DNA of 64,000 nt from the NCBI GenBank assembly GCA_900315425.1, contig OMZA01000001.1, positions 1 through 64,000 of the forward strand, in the 5' to 3' direction. Origin of the DNA: an uncultured Eubacteriales bacterium (lineage in GTDB: Bacteria > Bacillota > Clostridia > Lachnospirales > Lachnospiraceae). The position numbers were made by a program, and so were the translations under genes. Positions 52,344 to 60,139 of the stretch are shown here, piece by piece; within the stretch, counting starts at the first letter, position 1; each line of letters opens with the position of its first letter. The notes under the pieces are model-generated. The model saw nothing but the letters and a program-made list of their open reading frames with translations, was not told the DNA's origin and ran no database searches.

Positions 52344-53810
52344 ATGAGTGGTGATTCAAAGACAGGAAACAAGGGAAAGCTAGCCCTTAAGATTATTATA
52401 CCTGTTGTTGCGGTTATATTAGTTGCTTACGTTGCAGGTGTTGTATATGCAAAAGGGCATTTTATGTATGGAACATCTATTAACAACACTGATGTTAGCT
52501 ACATGACTGCAAATAAAGCTGAAGAATCTGTGGCAAAAGATGCTGAAAACTATGTTTTAGAAATTGATTTTAGAAACGATAAAGTCGAATATTTTCAAGG
52601 AGACGAATTTGGCTATACATATGTTTCAGATGGAAGTATCGATAAATTATTAGATGAACAAAATGAGTTTCTGTGGTTTACTTATTTTTTTGACAAAACT
52701 GAAGATGAGATTCCATCAAATATGAAATATGATTCAAATCTTTTGGACGGTATGGTTTCATCTCTTATAGAGTTAGATGAGGAATATATGGAAGCACCGG
52801 TGGACGCCCATATAACCTTAGGAGATGATAATAAATTTACCATTGTTAAAGAATCCCAAGGAACAACTATTGCTAAAGACGTACTAATGAAAAAACTTGA
52901 TGAAGCAATCCTTGCAAGGGAAGAAATTATCAATCTTGATGAAGTGGATGGTGTATATATTAAACCGGAAATTACAGATGATAATGAAGAATTAAAGAAA
53001 AACCTGGATAAATTCACAACCATGGGAAATACTGTTGTTAATTATATCCTTCCAGATACAACTACCACAACAGTAGATATTAGTGTGATTAAAGATTGGT
53101 TTGATGTTGATGAAAATGGAGCATACAGCTACAACGTTACCAATTTTAATACTAAGGCAATTGAATACATAGCTAACCTTGCTGCTCAGGTAAACAATAC
53201 AGGACAGCCAAGAGTGTTTAGTACCACAGGAGCAGGCCAGGTTACTGTTACAGGTGGAGAATACGGGTGGTGTATAGATCAGGATGCGGAACTTACACAA
53301 TTAGTAGCAGATATTGATGCAGGAACACAATGCGACAGAGAACCTATTTATTCAAGTAGAGAATTTGCGGATCTTAAGGACAACAATGGAATAGGCGTAA
53401 GTTACGTTGAAATAGATGTAAGCAGACAACATTTGTGGATATACAAAGAAGGAAATATGGTTTGCGAGACGGACATAGTATCAGGTCTTATGACAAAGGA
53501 AAAGTATACACCAACAGGTATTTACTATATAGATTATAAGCAAAGAGATAGAGTCCTTAAAGGAGAAAGACAGCCAAACGGCCAATATGAATATCATACA
53601 TTAGTTCATTACTGGTTACCATTTAATGGCGGAATAGGAATGCATGATGCGTATTGGAAAACAAAATTCGGTGGAACCGAATATTTAACAAGGGGTTCTC
53701 ACGGATGTATAAATCTTCCTAAAGAAATTGCACCAACTATCTATGAATTGGTGGATACTACAATGCCGGTTATAGTATATAATACACAGCCATACGCTCC
53801 GGCAGGTTAA
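52344..53810 (+). CDS. Membrane-anchored L,D-transpeptidase
   Basis: The 488-residue protein has an N-terminal membrane helix (about 13-34), a putative peptidoglycan-binding region (TVTGGEYGWCIDQDAE resembles the PG_binding_4 module), and a C-terminal YkuD domain with SYVEIDVSRQHLWIYKEG, GIGMHDA and SHGCINLPKE, where Cys is the nucleophile. It forms 3-3 cross-links in peptidoglycan or attaches proteins. It is surrounded by genes for secreted, wall-targeted proteins, a fitting setting. AGAAAGGTCGCAAATTAA lies before ATG 52344. Confidence 0.92.
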   Translation: MSGDSKTGNKGKLALKIIIPVVAVILVAYVAGVVYAKGHFMYGTSINNTDVSYMTANKAEESVAKDAENYVLEIDFRNDKVEYFQGDEFGYTYVSDGSIDKLLDEQNEFLWFTYFFDKTEDEIPSNMKYDSNLLDGMVSSLIELDEEYMEAPVDAHITLGDDNKFTIVKESQGTTIAKDVLMKKLDEAILAREEIINLDEVDGVYIKPEITDDNEELKKNLDKFTTMGNTVVNYILPDTTTTTVDISVIKDWFDVDENGAYSYNVTNFNTKAIEYIANLAAQVNNTGQPRVFSTTGAGQVTVTGGEYGWCIDQDAELTQLVADIDAGTQCDREPIYSSREFADLKDNNGIGVSYVEIDVSRQHLWIYKEGNMVCETDIVSGLMTKEKYTPTGIYYIDYKQRDRVLKGERQPNGQYEYHTLVHYWLPFNGGIGMHDAYWKTKFGGTEYLTRGSHGCINLPKEIAPTIYELVDTTMPVIVYNTQPYAPAG

Positions 53811-53822
53811 TTAAAAAATTTT

Positions 53823-53872
53823 AGGCACGACTGTGCCTGGGGCTATATCGTCGCCTTTTTGACGATGATATA
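53823..53872 (+). promoter_or_regulatory. Two adjacent hairpins after the L,D-transpeptidase gene
   Basis: AGGCAC (53823-53828) pairs with GTGCCT (53833-53838); TATATCGTCG (53844-53853) pairs with CGATGATATA (53863-53872) with one G-T pair. Neither ends in a clean T run, though the loop of the second contains five T. They may end or stabilise the message, or form a small RNA element; I could not assign them. Confidence 0.4.
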
Positions 53873-53898
53873 TTGTGCAATTGTAACAATAAAAGGGA

Positions 53899-53927
53899 TT
53901 GCAAATTAAAATGAATTGTAATATAAT
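53899..53927 (+). promoter_or_regulatory. Promoter of the second surface protein gene
   Basis: TTGCAA (53899-53904), a 17-bp spacer and TATAAT (53922-53927), nearly the same boxes as at 51008. Confidence 0.75.
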
Positions 53928-53979
53928 TACATGGAGACAAGGTCAGAGGACCGTAATATGAAAGGAGAAATTTTCTATT

Positions 53980-54867
53980 ATGAGGAAACTTTTTAAAAGA
54001 GTTGCTACAGTAGCAGCTACAGTTGGAATTATGGCAGCAATGACAGTTAGTGCATTTGCAGATGAAGACAGCACATATTCATTCGTTGGTAATCCATATC
54101 TTTTTGGGTCAGACAATTTTGATGATAACTCAACATTAGGTTGGTGCCCAACATCTGAGGAACAGATTATGACAGCTGTTGATGGTATGGAAGGTGTTTA
54201 TAGTTACACAGGTAATGCTGTTAAGAGTTCAGCAGACGCTCTTGCAGAAAGTGATGGAACAGAGCAGGAAATTGCTGATAGCAAAGGTCAAAAAGCAGAC
54301 CATACATTGACATTTAAGATTCTTAAAGATGCAACTGATTTCGCATGGAACTATCAGATGCAGATTGGTAACCCAGATGCAGCTTGGGGTGACAATAAGA
54401 CACAGTTCAGAGCTACATCTTTAGAGGCTGGTGAATATACAGTTTATGTAAATCCATCAACAGGATATGTATGTATGATCCAGAATGGTAAAAATGTTGA
54501 TATCGCTTCAAGATTTAACTCAAGAGATGAGGATTCTTGGAACTATGTAGATACAACAGAGGCTGCTTTCAAGGGTGACGGATATGATGATATCGGTAAC
54601 TTCACAGATGATGCTTATCTTGAGTTCATTAACTCATGTCTTGAAAATGAAGGTGCAGAACCTATTGAGTATGTAAAAGGAAATGAAGGCAAGGGATCAG
54701 GAGATGATGCTTCTACAACAGATTCTTCATCAAGCTCAAAGAAATCTTCAAGCAGCAAGAAGTCAGAAGAAAAAGAGTCAAGCAATGCTACAGTAATCAT
54801 CATTGTTGTTGTAGTAGTAGCAATCATCGCAGCTTGCGCAGTTGTATTAGGAAAGAAGAAAAAATAA
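53980..54867 (+). CDS. Secreted, membrane-anchored surface protein, possibly carbohydrate-binding
   Basis: The 295-residue protein has a signal peptide cut after AFA (25-27) nearly identical to the two neighbours. The globular region has GNPYLFGSDNFDDNS, GWCP, DGMEGVYSYTG, WNYQMQIGNPDAAWGDN and GEYTVYVNPSTGYV, a pattern like starch-binding or pullulanase accessory domains. A Ser/Lys linker leads to a C-terminal membrane helix and a lysine tail, so it is anchored in the membrane without a sortase motif. Binding of starch is inference from resemblance and from the amylase nearby. Confidence 0.65.
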   Translation: MRKLFKRVATVAATVGIMAAMTVSAFADEDSTYSFVGNPYLFGSDNFDDNSTLGWCPTSEEQIMTAVDGMEGVYSYTGNAVKSSADALAESDGTEQEIADSKGQKADHTLTFKILKDATDFAWNYQMQIGNPDAAWGDNKTQFRATSLEAGEYTVYVNPSTGYVCMIQNGKNVDIASRFNSRDEDSWNYVDTTEAAFKGDGYDDIGNFTDDAYLEFINSCLENEGAEPIEYVKGNEGKGSGDDASTTDSSSSSKKSSSSKKSEEKESSNATVIIIVVVVVAIIAACAVVLGKKKK

Positions 54868-54922
54868 TTAGAATCTAAACTGACAGACGAAACTGTTATT
54901 AGATAATAAAAATAAGATGTTA

Positions 54923-54957
54923 AGCGTAGCAGTTTTAGTAACTGCTACGCTGTTTTT
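54923..54957 (+). terminator. Rho-independent terminator
   Basis: AGCGTAGCAGTT (54923-54934) pairs perfectly with AACTGCTACGCT (54940-54951), followed by GTTTTTG. Confidence 0.9.
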
Positions 54958-55000
54958 GTGCACTCAAAAGGCGTGGGAGTGCATTGTATTTGACAGATAA

Positions 55001-55020
55001 CAGATGAAAAAAATCATCTG
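55001..55020 (+). promoter_or_regulatory. Inverted repeat upstream of the third surface protein gene
   Basis: CAGATGA (55001-55007) and TCATCTG (55014-55020) flank AAAAAA. It is a perfect 7-bp dyad about 54 bases ahead of the -35 box; an upstream regulator site is possible. Confidence 0.4.
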
Positions 55021-55073
55021 AAAAATGTTGAAGGTAAATGAAAAAGAGAATTTTAAAATTATATATAAAAATA

Positions 55074-55102
55074 TTGAAAAAAAGAATAATATGTAATATA
55101 AT
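55074..55102 (+). promoter_or_regulatory. Promoter of the third surface protein gene
   Basis: TTGAAA (55074-55079), a 17-bp spacer and TATAAT (55097-55102), again with TAA before the -10. Confidence 0.75.
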
Positions 55103-55164
55103 ATCAACAATTGAAGAACTAGCGGTTCTTTAAAAAATATTATAATTAAAAAGGAGAAGTAAAG

Positions 55165-55944
55165 ATGAGAAGTTTCAAAAAGGTAGCTGCAGTTGCATTA
55201 TCAGCAGTTATGACATTAGCTATGGGTGTTTCAGCTTTCGCAGATCAGACAATTACATTCCATTTCCAGAATAGTAGTAATTGGAATCCATGCGGAGCTT
55301 GGATTTATCAGGGTATCGCATTCACAACAAACGTAACACCAATCGACAAGAGCCCAGTTGTAACAGATGAGGTACTTGAAGATGGAACACCTAATAAGAA
55401 GATTGTATGGCCAGGTGCTAAAATGGATGCCGATTCAAAACAAGGTTGGGTATCAGTTTCTGCTACATTCACAGATTCATATACAACAGACGGTATCGTA
55501 GCAATTTTCAACAACTTCGTTGCTGATTCAGAGACTAACGATACAACAACAGAGGCAGATCTTGCATCAATCGCAGCATCAGGACTTCCTACAACTGCAA
55601 CAGCTACAAAGGAACAGACACCAAACGTACTTGTTAACAAGAAAATGATTAGCAAAGTAGGTGCAGCTATCACAGATATCTATGTTGAGTTTGATGGCTC
55701 AGCAACAACAGTTTCTCTTAATGAAGCTCCTGCAGCTTACACAAGCGCAGCAGATGTTGTTACAGAGACAGCTACAACAACAGCAGCAGCTACAGAAGCA
55801 GCTACAACAAAAGCAGCTACAGGCGTTAAGTCTACAACAACATCACCTAAGACAGGTGACACACTTGCTGTATCAGTAGTATTATTTGGTATCGCTTCAG
55901 CAGTTGCATTCGTAGCAGCTAACAAGAAGAAAGTAAATGCATAA
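55165..55944 (+). CDS. Sortase-anchored (SPKTG) surface protein with CBM26-like module
   Basis: The 259-residue protein has a signal peptide (AFA at 24-26), a beta-rich domain with ITFHFQNSSNWNPCGAWIY, VWPGAKMDAD, GWVSVSATF and GIVAIFNNF, a pattern like starch-binding CBM25/26 modules (W and WPG..M), a Thr/Ala linker, and the sorting signal SPKTG at 227-231 with a hydrophobic helix and KKK tail. SPKTG is a known target of class B sortases of clostridia. Starch-binding is inference. GGAGAAG lies before the ATG. Confidence 0.75.
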   Translation: MRSFKKVAAVALSAVMTLAMGVSAFADQTITFHFQNSSNWNPCGAWIYQGIAFTTNVTPIDKSPVVTDEVLEDGTPNKKIVWPGAKMDADSKQGWVSVSATFTDSYTTDGIVAIFNNFVADSETNDTTTEADLASIAASGLPTTATATKEQTPNVLVNKKMISKVGAAITDIYVEFDGSATTVSLNEAPAAYTSAADVVTETATTTAAATEAATTKAATGVKSTTTSPKTGDTLAVSVVLFGIASAVAFVAANKKKVNA

Positions 55945-55966
55945 TTAACTAACAACTGAATATTTT

Positions 55967-55998
55967 AAAAGAGAAGTCAGCAATGACTTCTCTTTTTT
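55967..55998 (+). terminator. Rho-independent terminator
   Basis: GAGAAGTCA (55971-55979) pairs with TGACTTCTC (55984-55992) around GCAA, flanked by A and followed by six T. Confidence 0.9.
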
Positions 55999-56012
55999 CT
56001 CATTTTTAAAAA

Positions 56013-56073
56013 CCTATGTATTATTGAATACATAGGATAGTTTATGTTATAAGAGTTTTTGATTTGATCAAAT
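56013..56073 (+). promoter_or_regulatory. Promoter with two dyads ahead of the lipid kinase-sigma factor operon
   Basis: CCTATGTATT (56013-56022) and AATACATAGG (56027-56036) form a perfect 10-bp inverted repeat around ATTG. TTGAAT (56024-56029), with TTATAA 17 bp on (56047-56052), is a likely promoter and overlaps that repeat. A second perfect palindrome, ATTTGATCAAAT, lies at 56062-56073, just past the start. Both are plausible operators for the operon bearing the primary sigma factor gene. Confidence 0.5.
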
Positions 56074-56100
56074 AACAAGCATATAAAGAGGTAGACGAGT

Positions 56101-57006
56101 ATGAAGAAACTGTTATTTGTTTATAATCCACATTCTGGAAAAGGCCAGATAGCGTCCTATTTATCGGATATAATTGATGTGTTTGTAAAAAATGAATATG
56201 AAGTTACTGTATATCCTACTCAGAGTAGAGGTTACGCCAAGAAATTAGTATCAGATGTTGGTTCAAATTACGACATGATTGTCTGCAGCGGTGGTGATGG
56301 TACTTTGAATGAAACAATAAGTGGTATGATGACCCTTTCTGAGAAGCCTACTTTAGGATATATACCTGCGGGATCTACAAATGATTTTGCGCAAAGTATA
56401 AAGTTATCTAAGGATATGGTGGAATCAGCTAATATGGCAATGGAAGGAATGCCTATAGCTGTAGATATTGGATCATTTAACAAGAAAAACTTTGTATATG
56501 TCGCAGCATTTGGAACTTTTACAAATGTATCGTATGCAACACCACAGGATATGAAAAATGTATTAGGGCATTCGGCGTATGTTGTGGAGGCTGTTAAGGA
56601 ATTGGCATCTATCCAGTCATATCATCTTAGGGTGAAACATAACAATGGAATAGAAGAAGGAGAATACATATACGGTATGATATCTAATTCTATTTCTGTA
56701 GGTGGATTAAAGGGGATAACAGGTAAAAATATAGTTCTAGATGATGGTTTGTTTGAGATGACGCTTGTGAAAAAGCCTAAGAATCCGTTGGACCTTAATC
56801 TTATAATCGGCAACTTGTTGGGAATAGATGTAAAGTCAGATTGTGTAACCACGGTTAAGGCATCAAAGATAAGAATAGAATCGACAGAAAAGATACCATG
56901 GGTACTTGATGGAGAGTTTGGTGGCGATTTAAAGAAAGTCAATATTGAGAATAATAAACGTGCTATAAAGATCATGTCAGGCATAACTAAGACGAAGACT
57001 AATTAG
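56101..57006 (+). CDS. Diacylglycerol kinase-family lipid kinase (YegS/BmrU-like)
   Basis: The 301-residue enzyme has FVYNPHSGKGQI, the GGDGTLNE signature and PAGSTNDFA of the DAGK catalytic domain, then a C-terminal beta domain with DDGLFEMTLV. These soluble kinases phosphorylate diacylglycerol or related lipids. It is directly followed by the primary sigma factor, 15 bases away, an unusual partnership. The start ATG follows AAAGAGGTAGACGAGT. Confidence 0.92.
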   Translation: MKKLLFVYNPHSGKGQIASYLSDIIDVFVKNEYEVTVYPTQSRGYAKKLVSDVGSNYDMIVCSGGDGTLNETISGMMTLSEKPTLGYIPAGSTNDFAQSIKLSKDMVESANMAMEGMPIAVDIGSFNKKNFVYVAAFGTFTNVSYATPQDMKNVLGHSAYVVEAVKELASIQSYHLRVKHNNGIEEGEYIYGMISNSISVGGLKGITGKNIVLDDGLFEMTLVKKPKNPLDLNLIIGNLLGIDVKSDCVTTVKASKIRIESTEKIPWVLDGEFGGDLKKVNIENNKRAIKIMSGITKTKTN

Positions 57007-57021
57007 AAAGGACCGTTTTTC

Positions 57022-58335
57022 GTGAGCAAAAAAGAAGTTTTAGAATCAAATGTAGAGGAAGAAGTTTCAAAGAAAACGACAGGAACTAAAACCAAAGCAT
57101 CTAGTTCGAAGTCAACAAAGACAAAGAAAACAACAAAAGAGACAAAGGCAACAGAAGAAACTAAGCCAAAGACAACAAGAAAACGTACATCCAAAAAGAC
57201 AGCTGAAAAAGAAGAGAAAAAAAAGGATGATTTTGAACAAAAATATGATTCTGTCATTGATGAAATGATAAAGAGAGCCAAGGAGAATAACAATGTTATT
57301 AATATTTCAGAAATGGAAGAAATATTAAATGACGATGATATAACTGGCGAAATAGTTGAAAAAATATATGATAAATTAGAGAGTCAGGGAATAGAGATTC
57401 CTGGAAGAGAGATAGATATTGAACCAACTGATGAGCCTACAGAAGAGGAACTTGAGGAAGAAGAAAATGTAGATCTTGATGCAGTTGATCTTCTTGATGG
57501 AGTTGGAACAGAAGATCCTGTAAGAATGTATCTCAAAGAAATAGGTACAGTTCCATTGTTATCTCCTGAAGAAGAGAAGAAGCTTGCAAAGATGAAGGCT
57601 GAAGGAAGTGAATGGGCTAAACAGAGACTTATTGAAGCTAACCTTCGACTTGTTGTAAGTATTGCAAAGAGATATACCGGAAGAGGAATGAGTTTCTTGG
57701 ACCTTGTTCAGGAAGGAAATCTTGGACTAATAAAAGGTGTTGAGAAATTTGACTATGACAAGGGATTTAAGTTAAGTACATATGCAACATGGTGGATTAG
57801 ACAGTCAGTTACTAGAGCATTAGCTGATCAGGCTAGAACTATTCGTGTGCCTGTTCATATGGTTGAGACTATTAATAGAATGTCTAAGATGCAACGTAAG
57901 CTTACATTGGAATTAGGATATGAGCCTTCAAGTAAAGAACTTGCAGAGGCTTTAGATATGCCTGAGAACAAAGTATTAGACATCATGCAGATTGCTAGAG
58001 AACCAGCATCTTTGGAAACACCAATTGGTGAGGAAGATGATTCAAATCTTGGAGATTTTGTTGCGGATAATAACACAGTAACACCAGAGGCTAATATAGA
58101 AGCAGTTATGCTTAGAGAACATATTGATCAGCTTTTGCAGGATCTTAAGGAAAGAGAGAGACAGGTTATTATCCTTAGATTTGGATTAGAGGATGGACAT
58201 CCAAGAACTCTTGAGGAAGTTGGAAAAGAGTTTAGTGTAACAAGAGAACGAATCAGACAGATTGAAGCAAAGGCCCTTAGGAAGCTTCGTAATCCAGTTA
58301 GAAGTAAAAAGATTAAAGACTTTTTGGAGAGCTAA
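57022..58335 (+). CDS. rpoD: Primary RNA polymerase sigma factor
   Basis: The 437-residue sigma-70 protein has region 1.2 ([17 protein letters not shown]), 2 ([37 protein letters not shown]), 3 and 4.2 ([18 protein letters not shown]). The first 70 residues are an unusual Lys/Thr-rich tail that precedes region 1.1. Start GTG 57022 is served by GAAAGGA (57006-57012). Instead of the usual dnaG neighbour, it is flanked by the lipid kinase and a small unknown gene 2 bases downstream, suggesting one operon. Confidence 0.96.
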   Translation: MSKKEVLESNVEEEVSKKTTGTKTKASSSKSTKTKKTTKETKATEETKPKTTRKRTSKKTAEKEEKKKDDFEQKYDSVIDEMIKRAKENNNVINISEMEEILNDDDITGEIVEKIYDKLESQGIEIPGREIDIEPTDEPTEEELEEEENVDLDAVDLLDGVGTEDPVRMYLKEIGTVPLLSPEEEKKLAKMKAEGSEWAKQRLIEANLRLVVSIAKRYTGRGMSFLDLVQEGNLGLIKGVEKFDYDKGFKLSTYATWWIRQSVTRALADQARTIRVPVHMVETINRMSKMQRKLTLELGYEPSSKELAEALDMPENKVLDIMQIAREPASLETPIGEEDDSNLGDFVADNNTVTPEANIEAVMLREHIDQLLQDLKERERQVIILRFGLEDGHPRTLEEVGKEFSVTRERIRQIEAKALRKLRNPVRSKKIKDFLES

Positions 58336-58337
58336 TA

Positions 58338-58712
58338 ATGGTTTACTCGATTATTTATGATGCTGTTAATAAAAAAGTTGAGACAGAGATTCCTAACAAG
58401 CTGATAAGTAACTTAGAGATGGTGGCAGCGATTTATCAGGTGCTTGCAGAACTAGGTGTGGATGACATATCAGAAACTCTTAAGATACAAGAATTGATGG
58501 ATGAGATAAATGATGAAAAATCAAAGGACACCAAGAAAAATATATTGCTTGCTACTAAACTTAAAGAAAAATTTTTGTTATTAGATGTTGATGAGAATAG
58601 AAGCAAAGGGATAAGTGTAAGGACAGAACTTATAAAAAAATATAAGATTCTAGATCCGGATCACGGAGAAGTTGATGACCTTTTAAAAGTAGTCACAGGA
58701 AAGATTGAATAA
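58338..58712 (+). CDS. Small protein of unknown function in the rpoD operon
   Basis: A 124-residue soluble, mixed-charge protein (YSIIYDAVNKKVETEIPNK; LDPDHGEVDDLLKVV). I do not recognise a family. Being 2 bases behind rpoD and ahead of a terminator, it is the last gene of that operon. Its helical, acidic nature would suit an adaptor or a regulator, but nothing specific is visible. The start is ATG 58338. Confidence 0.6.
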   Translation: MVYSIIYDAVNKKVETEIPNKLISNLEMVAAIYQVLAELGVDDISETLKIQELMDEINDEKSKDTKKNILLATKLKEKFLLLDVDENRSKGISVRTELIKKYKILDPDHGEVDDLLKVVTGKIE

Positions 58713-58718
58713 ATGGAA

Positions 58719-58752
58719 AATGAGCTGCAAATATATGCAGCTCATTTCTTAT
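58719..58752 (+). terminator. Rho-independent terminator after the rpoD operon
   Basis: AATGAGCTGCA (58719-58729) pairs with TGCAGCTCATT (58736-58746) around AATATA, followed by TTCTTATAT. Confidence 0.75.
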
Positions 58753-58820
58753 ATCTTGGATATGGAGTATAATATGAAATATAATTTAGCATCAGATTGA
58801 TGGGAATAATGGAGAGTTTG

Positions 58821-60086
58821 ATGGATTTATTTGAATACGTAAAAAATAATAATCAAAATAAAACCTCACCCCTAGCTTCCAGAATGAGACCTAAAAGCCT
58901 GGAAGAAATGGTGGGACAACAACATATAATTGGCGAAAACAAAATGCTTTATAGAGCTATTAAAGCAGACAAATTGAGCTCAGTGATTTTCTATGGTCCT
59001 CCGGGTTCCGGAAAGACATCCTTGGCGAAAGTTATAGCAGATACATCCAATTGTATTTTTTGTCAGATTAACGCCACATCTGCAGGAAAGAAGGATATGG
59101 AGGACGTTATTAAAGAGGCAAAAAGTAATCTGGGAATGTATGGTAAGAGAACTATATTGTTCATTGACGAGATTCACAGATTTAATAAAGGACAGCAGGA
59201 TTATCTTTTGCCATATGTTGAAGATGGAACGGTTATAATGATAGGTGCCACCACGGAGAATCCATACTTCGAGGTAAACTCAGCTTTGATATCCAGGTCA
59301 ACGATATTTGAATTAAAGGAGCTTACTAAAAGCGAAGTAAAGGTACTTATACTCAGAGCGTTAAACGATAAGGAAAAAGGGCTGGGAGCATACAATCCTG
59401 TAATGGATGAGGATGCTATAGATTTTCTATCGGACGTAGCTAATGGGGATGCTAGAACCGCCTTAAATGCGTTGGAGTTAGCTGTTTTAACCACTAATAT
59501 GGATAAAGAAGGTAAGATACATGTAACCCTGGAAGTAATAGAAGATTGTATACAACAGAGAAATCCAAGATACGATAAGGATGGAGATAATCACTATGAT
59601 ACGATTTCGGCATTTATAAAAAGTATGAGGGGGTCAGATCCGGATGCTGTTGTTTATTATCTTGCAAGAATGTTAGAAGCAGGGGAGAGTATCGAATTTA
59701 TAGCGAGAAGAATAGTGATATGTGCGGCGGAGGATGTGGGATTAGCAGATCCTGAGGCTTTAAATGTTGCGGTATCATGTAGCAGAGCAGTGAGAGAATT
59801 AGGAATGCCAGAGGCAAGAATACCACTAGCTATGGCAGCTCTTTATATAGCTAAAGCGCCTAAAAGCAATGCAGCCTACGTAGCCATTGATAAGGCCTTG
59901 GGATATGTAAGAGAGCATAAACCATATCAGATACCGGCTTACTTAAAAGATGCACACTATAAGGGAGCTGCCCAATTAGGTCATGGAATAGGGTATAAAT
60001 ATCCTCATGATTTTCCGGGACATTATGTAGAACAGCAGTATTTGCCGGACGAGGTTAAAGACGTGAGATTTTTTGACGAAGAATAG
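58821..60086 (+). CDS. rarA: Replication-associated recombination AAA+ ATPase
   Basis: The 421-residue RarA/MgsA protein has ASRMRPKSLEEMVGQQHI, Walker A FYGPPGSGKTSLA, Walker B TILFIDEIHRFNKGQQD, ATTENP, and the C-terminal tetramerisation part with IPAYLKDAHYKGA. It acts on stalled replication forks and recombination. Of several in-frame starts, ATG 58821 fits GGAGAG at 58811-58816 and gives the usual MDLFEY beginning. The upstream frame from TTG 58797 adds eight doubtful residues. Confidence 0.95.
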   Translation: MDLFEYVKNNNQNKTSPLASRMRPKSLEEMVGQQHIIGENKMLYRAIKADKLSSVIFYGPPGSGKTSLAKVIADTSNCIFCQINATSAGKKDMEDVIKEAKSNLGMYGKRTILFIDEIHRFNKGQQDYLLPYVEDGTVIMIGATTENPYFEVNSALISRSTIFELKELTKSEVKVLILRALNDKEKGLGAYNPVMDEDAIDFLSDVANGDARTALNALELAVLTTNMDKEGKIHVTLEVIEDCIQQRNPRYDKDGDNHYDTISAFIKSMRGSDPDAVVYYLARMLEAGESIEFIARRIVICAAEDVGLADPEALNVAVSCSRAVRELGMPEARIPLAMAALYIAKAPKSNAAYVAIDKALGYVREHKPYQIPAYLKDAHYKGAAQLGHGIGYKYPHDFPGHYVEQQYLPDEVKDVRFFDEE

Positions 60087-60139
60087 GAAATATGATAATA
60101 TCTTAGTATATATGTGCTGTTATTCAGGAGATAATCGTA

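Noticed and set aside
55740-55860. Repeat array from the ACAGCTACAACA-like units
   Set aside because: These are codon repeats of the Thr/Ala linker of the surface protein, not a DNA repeat element or CRISPR.
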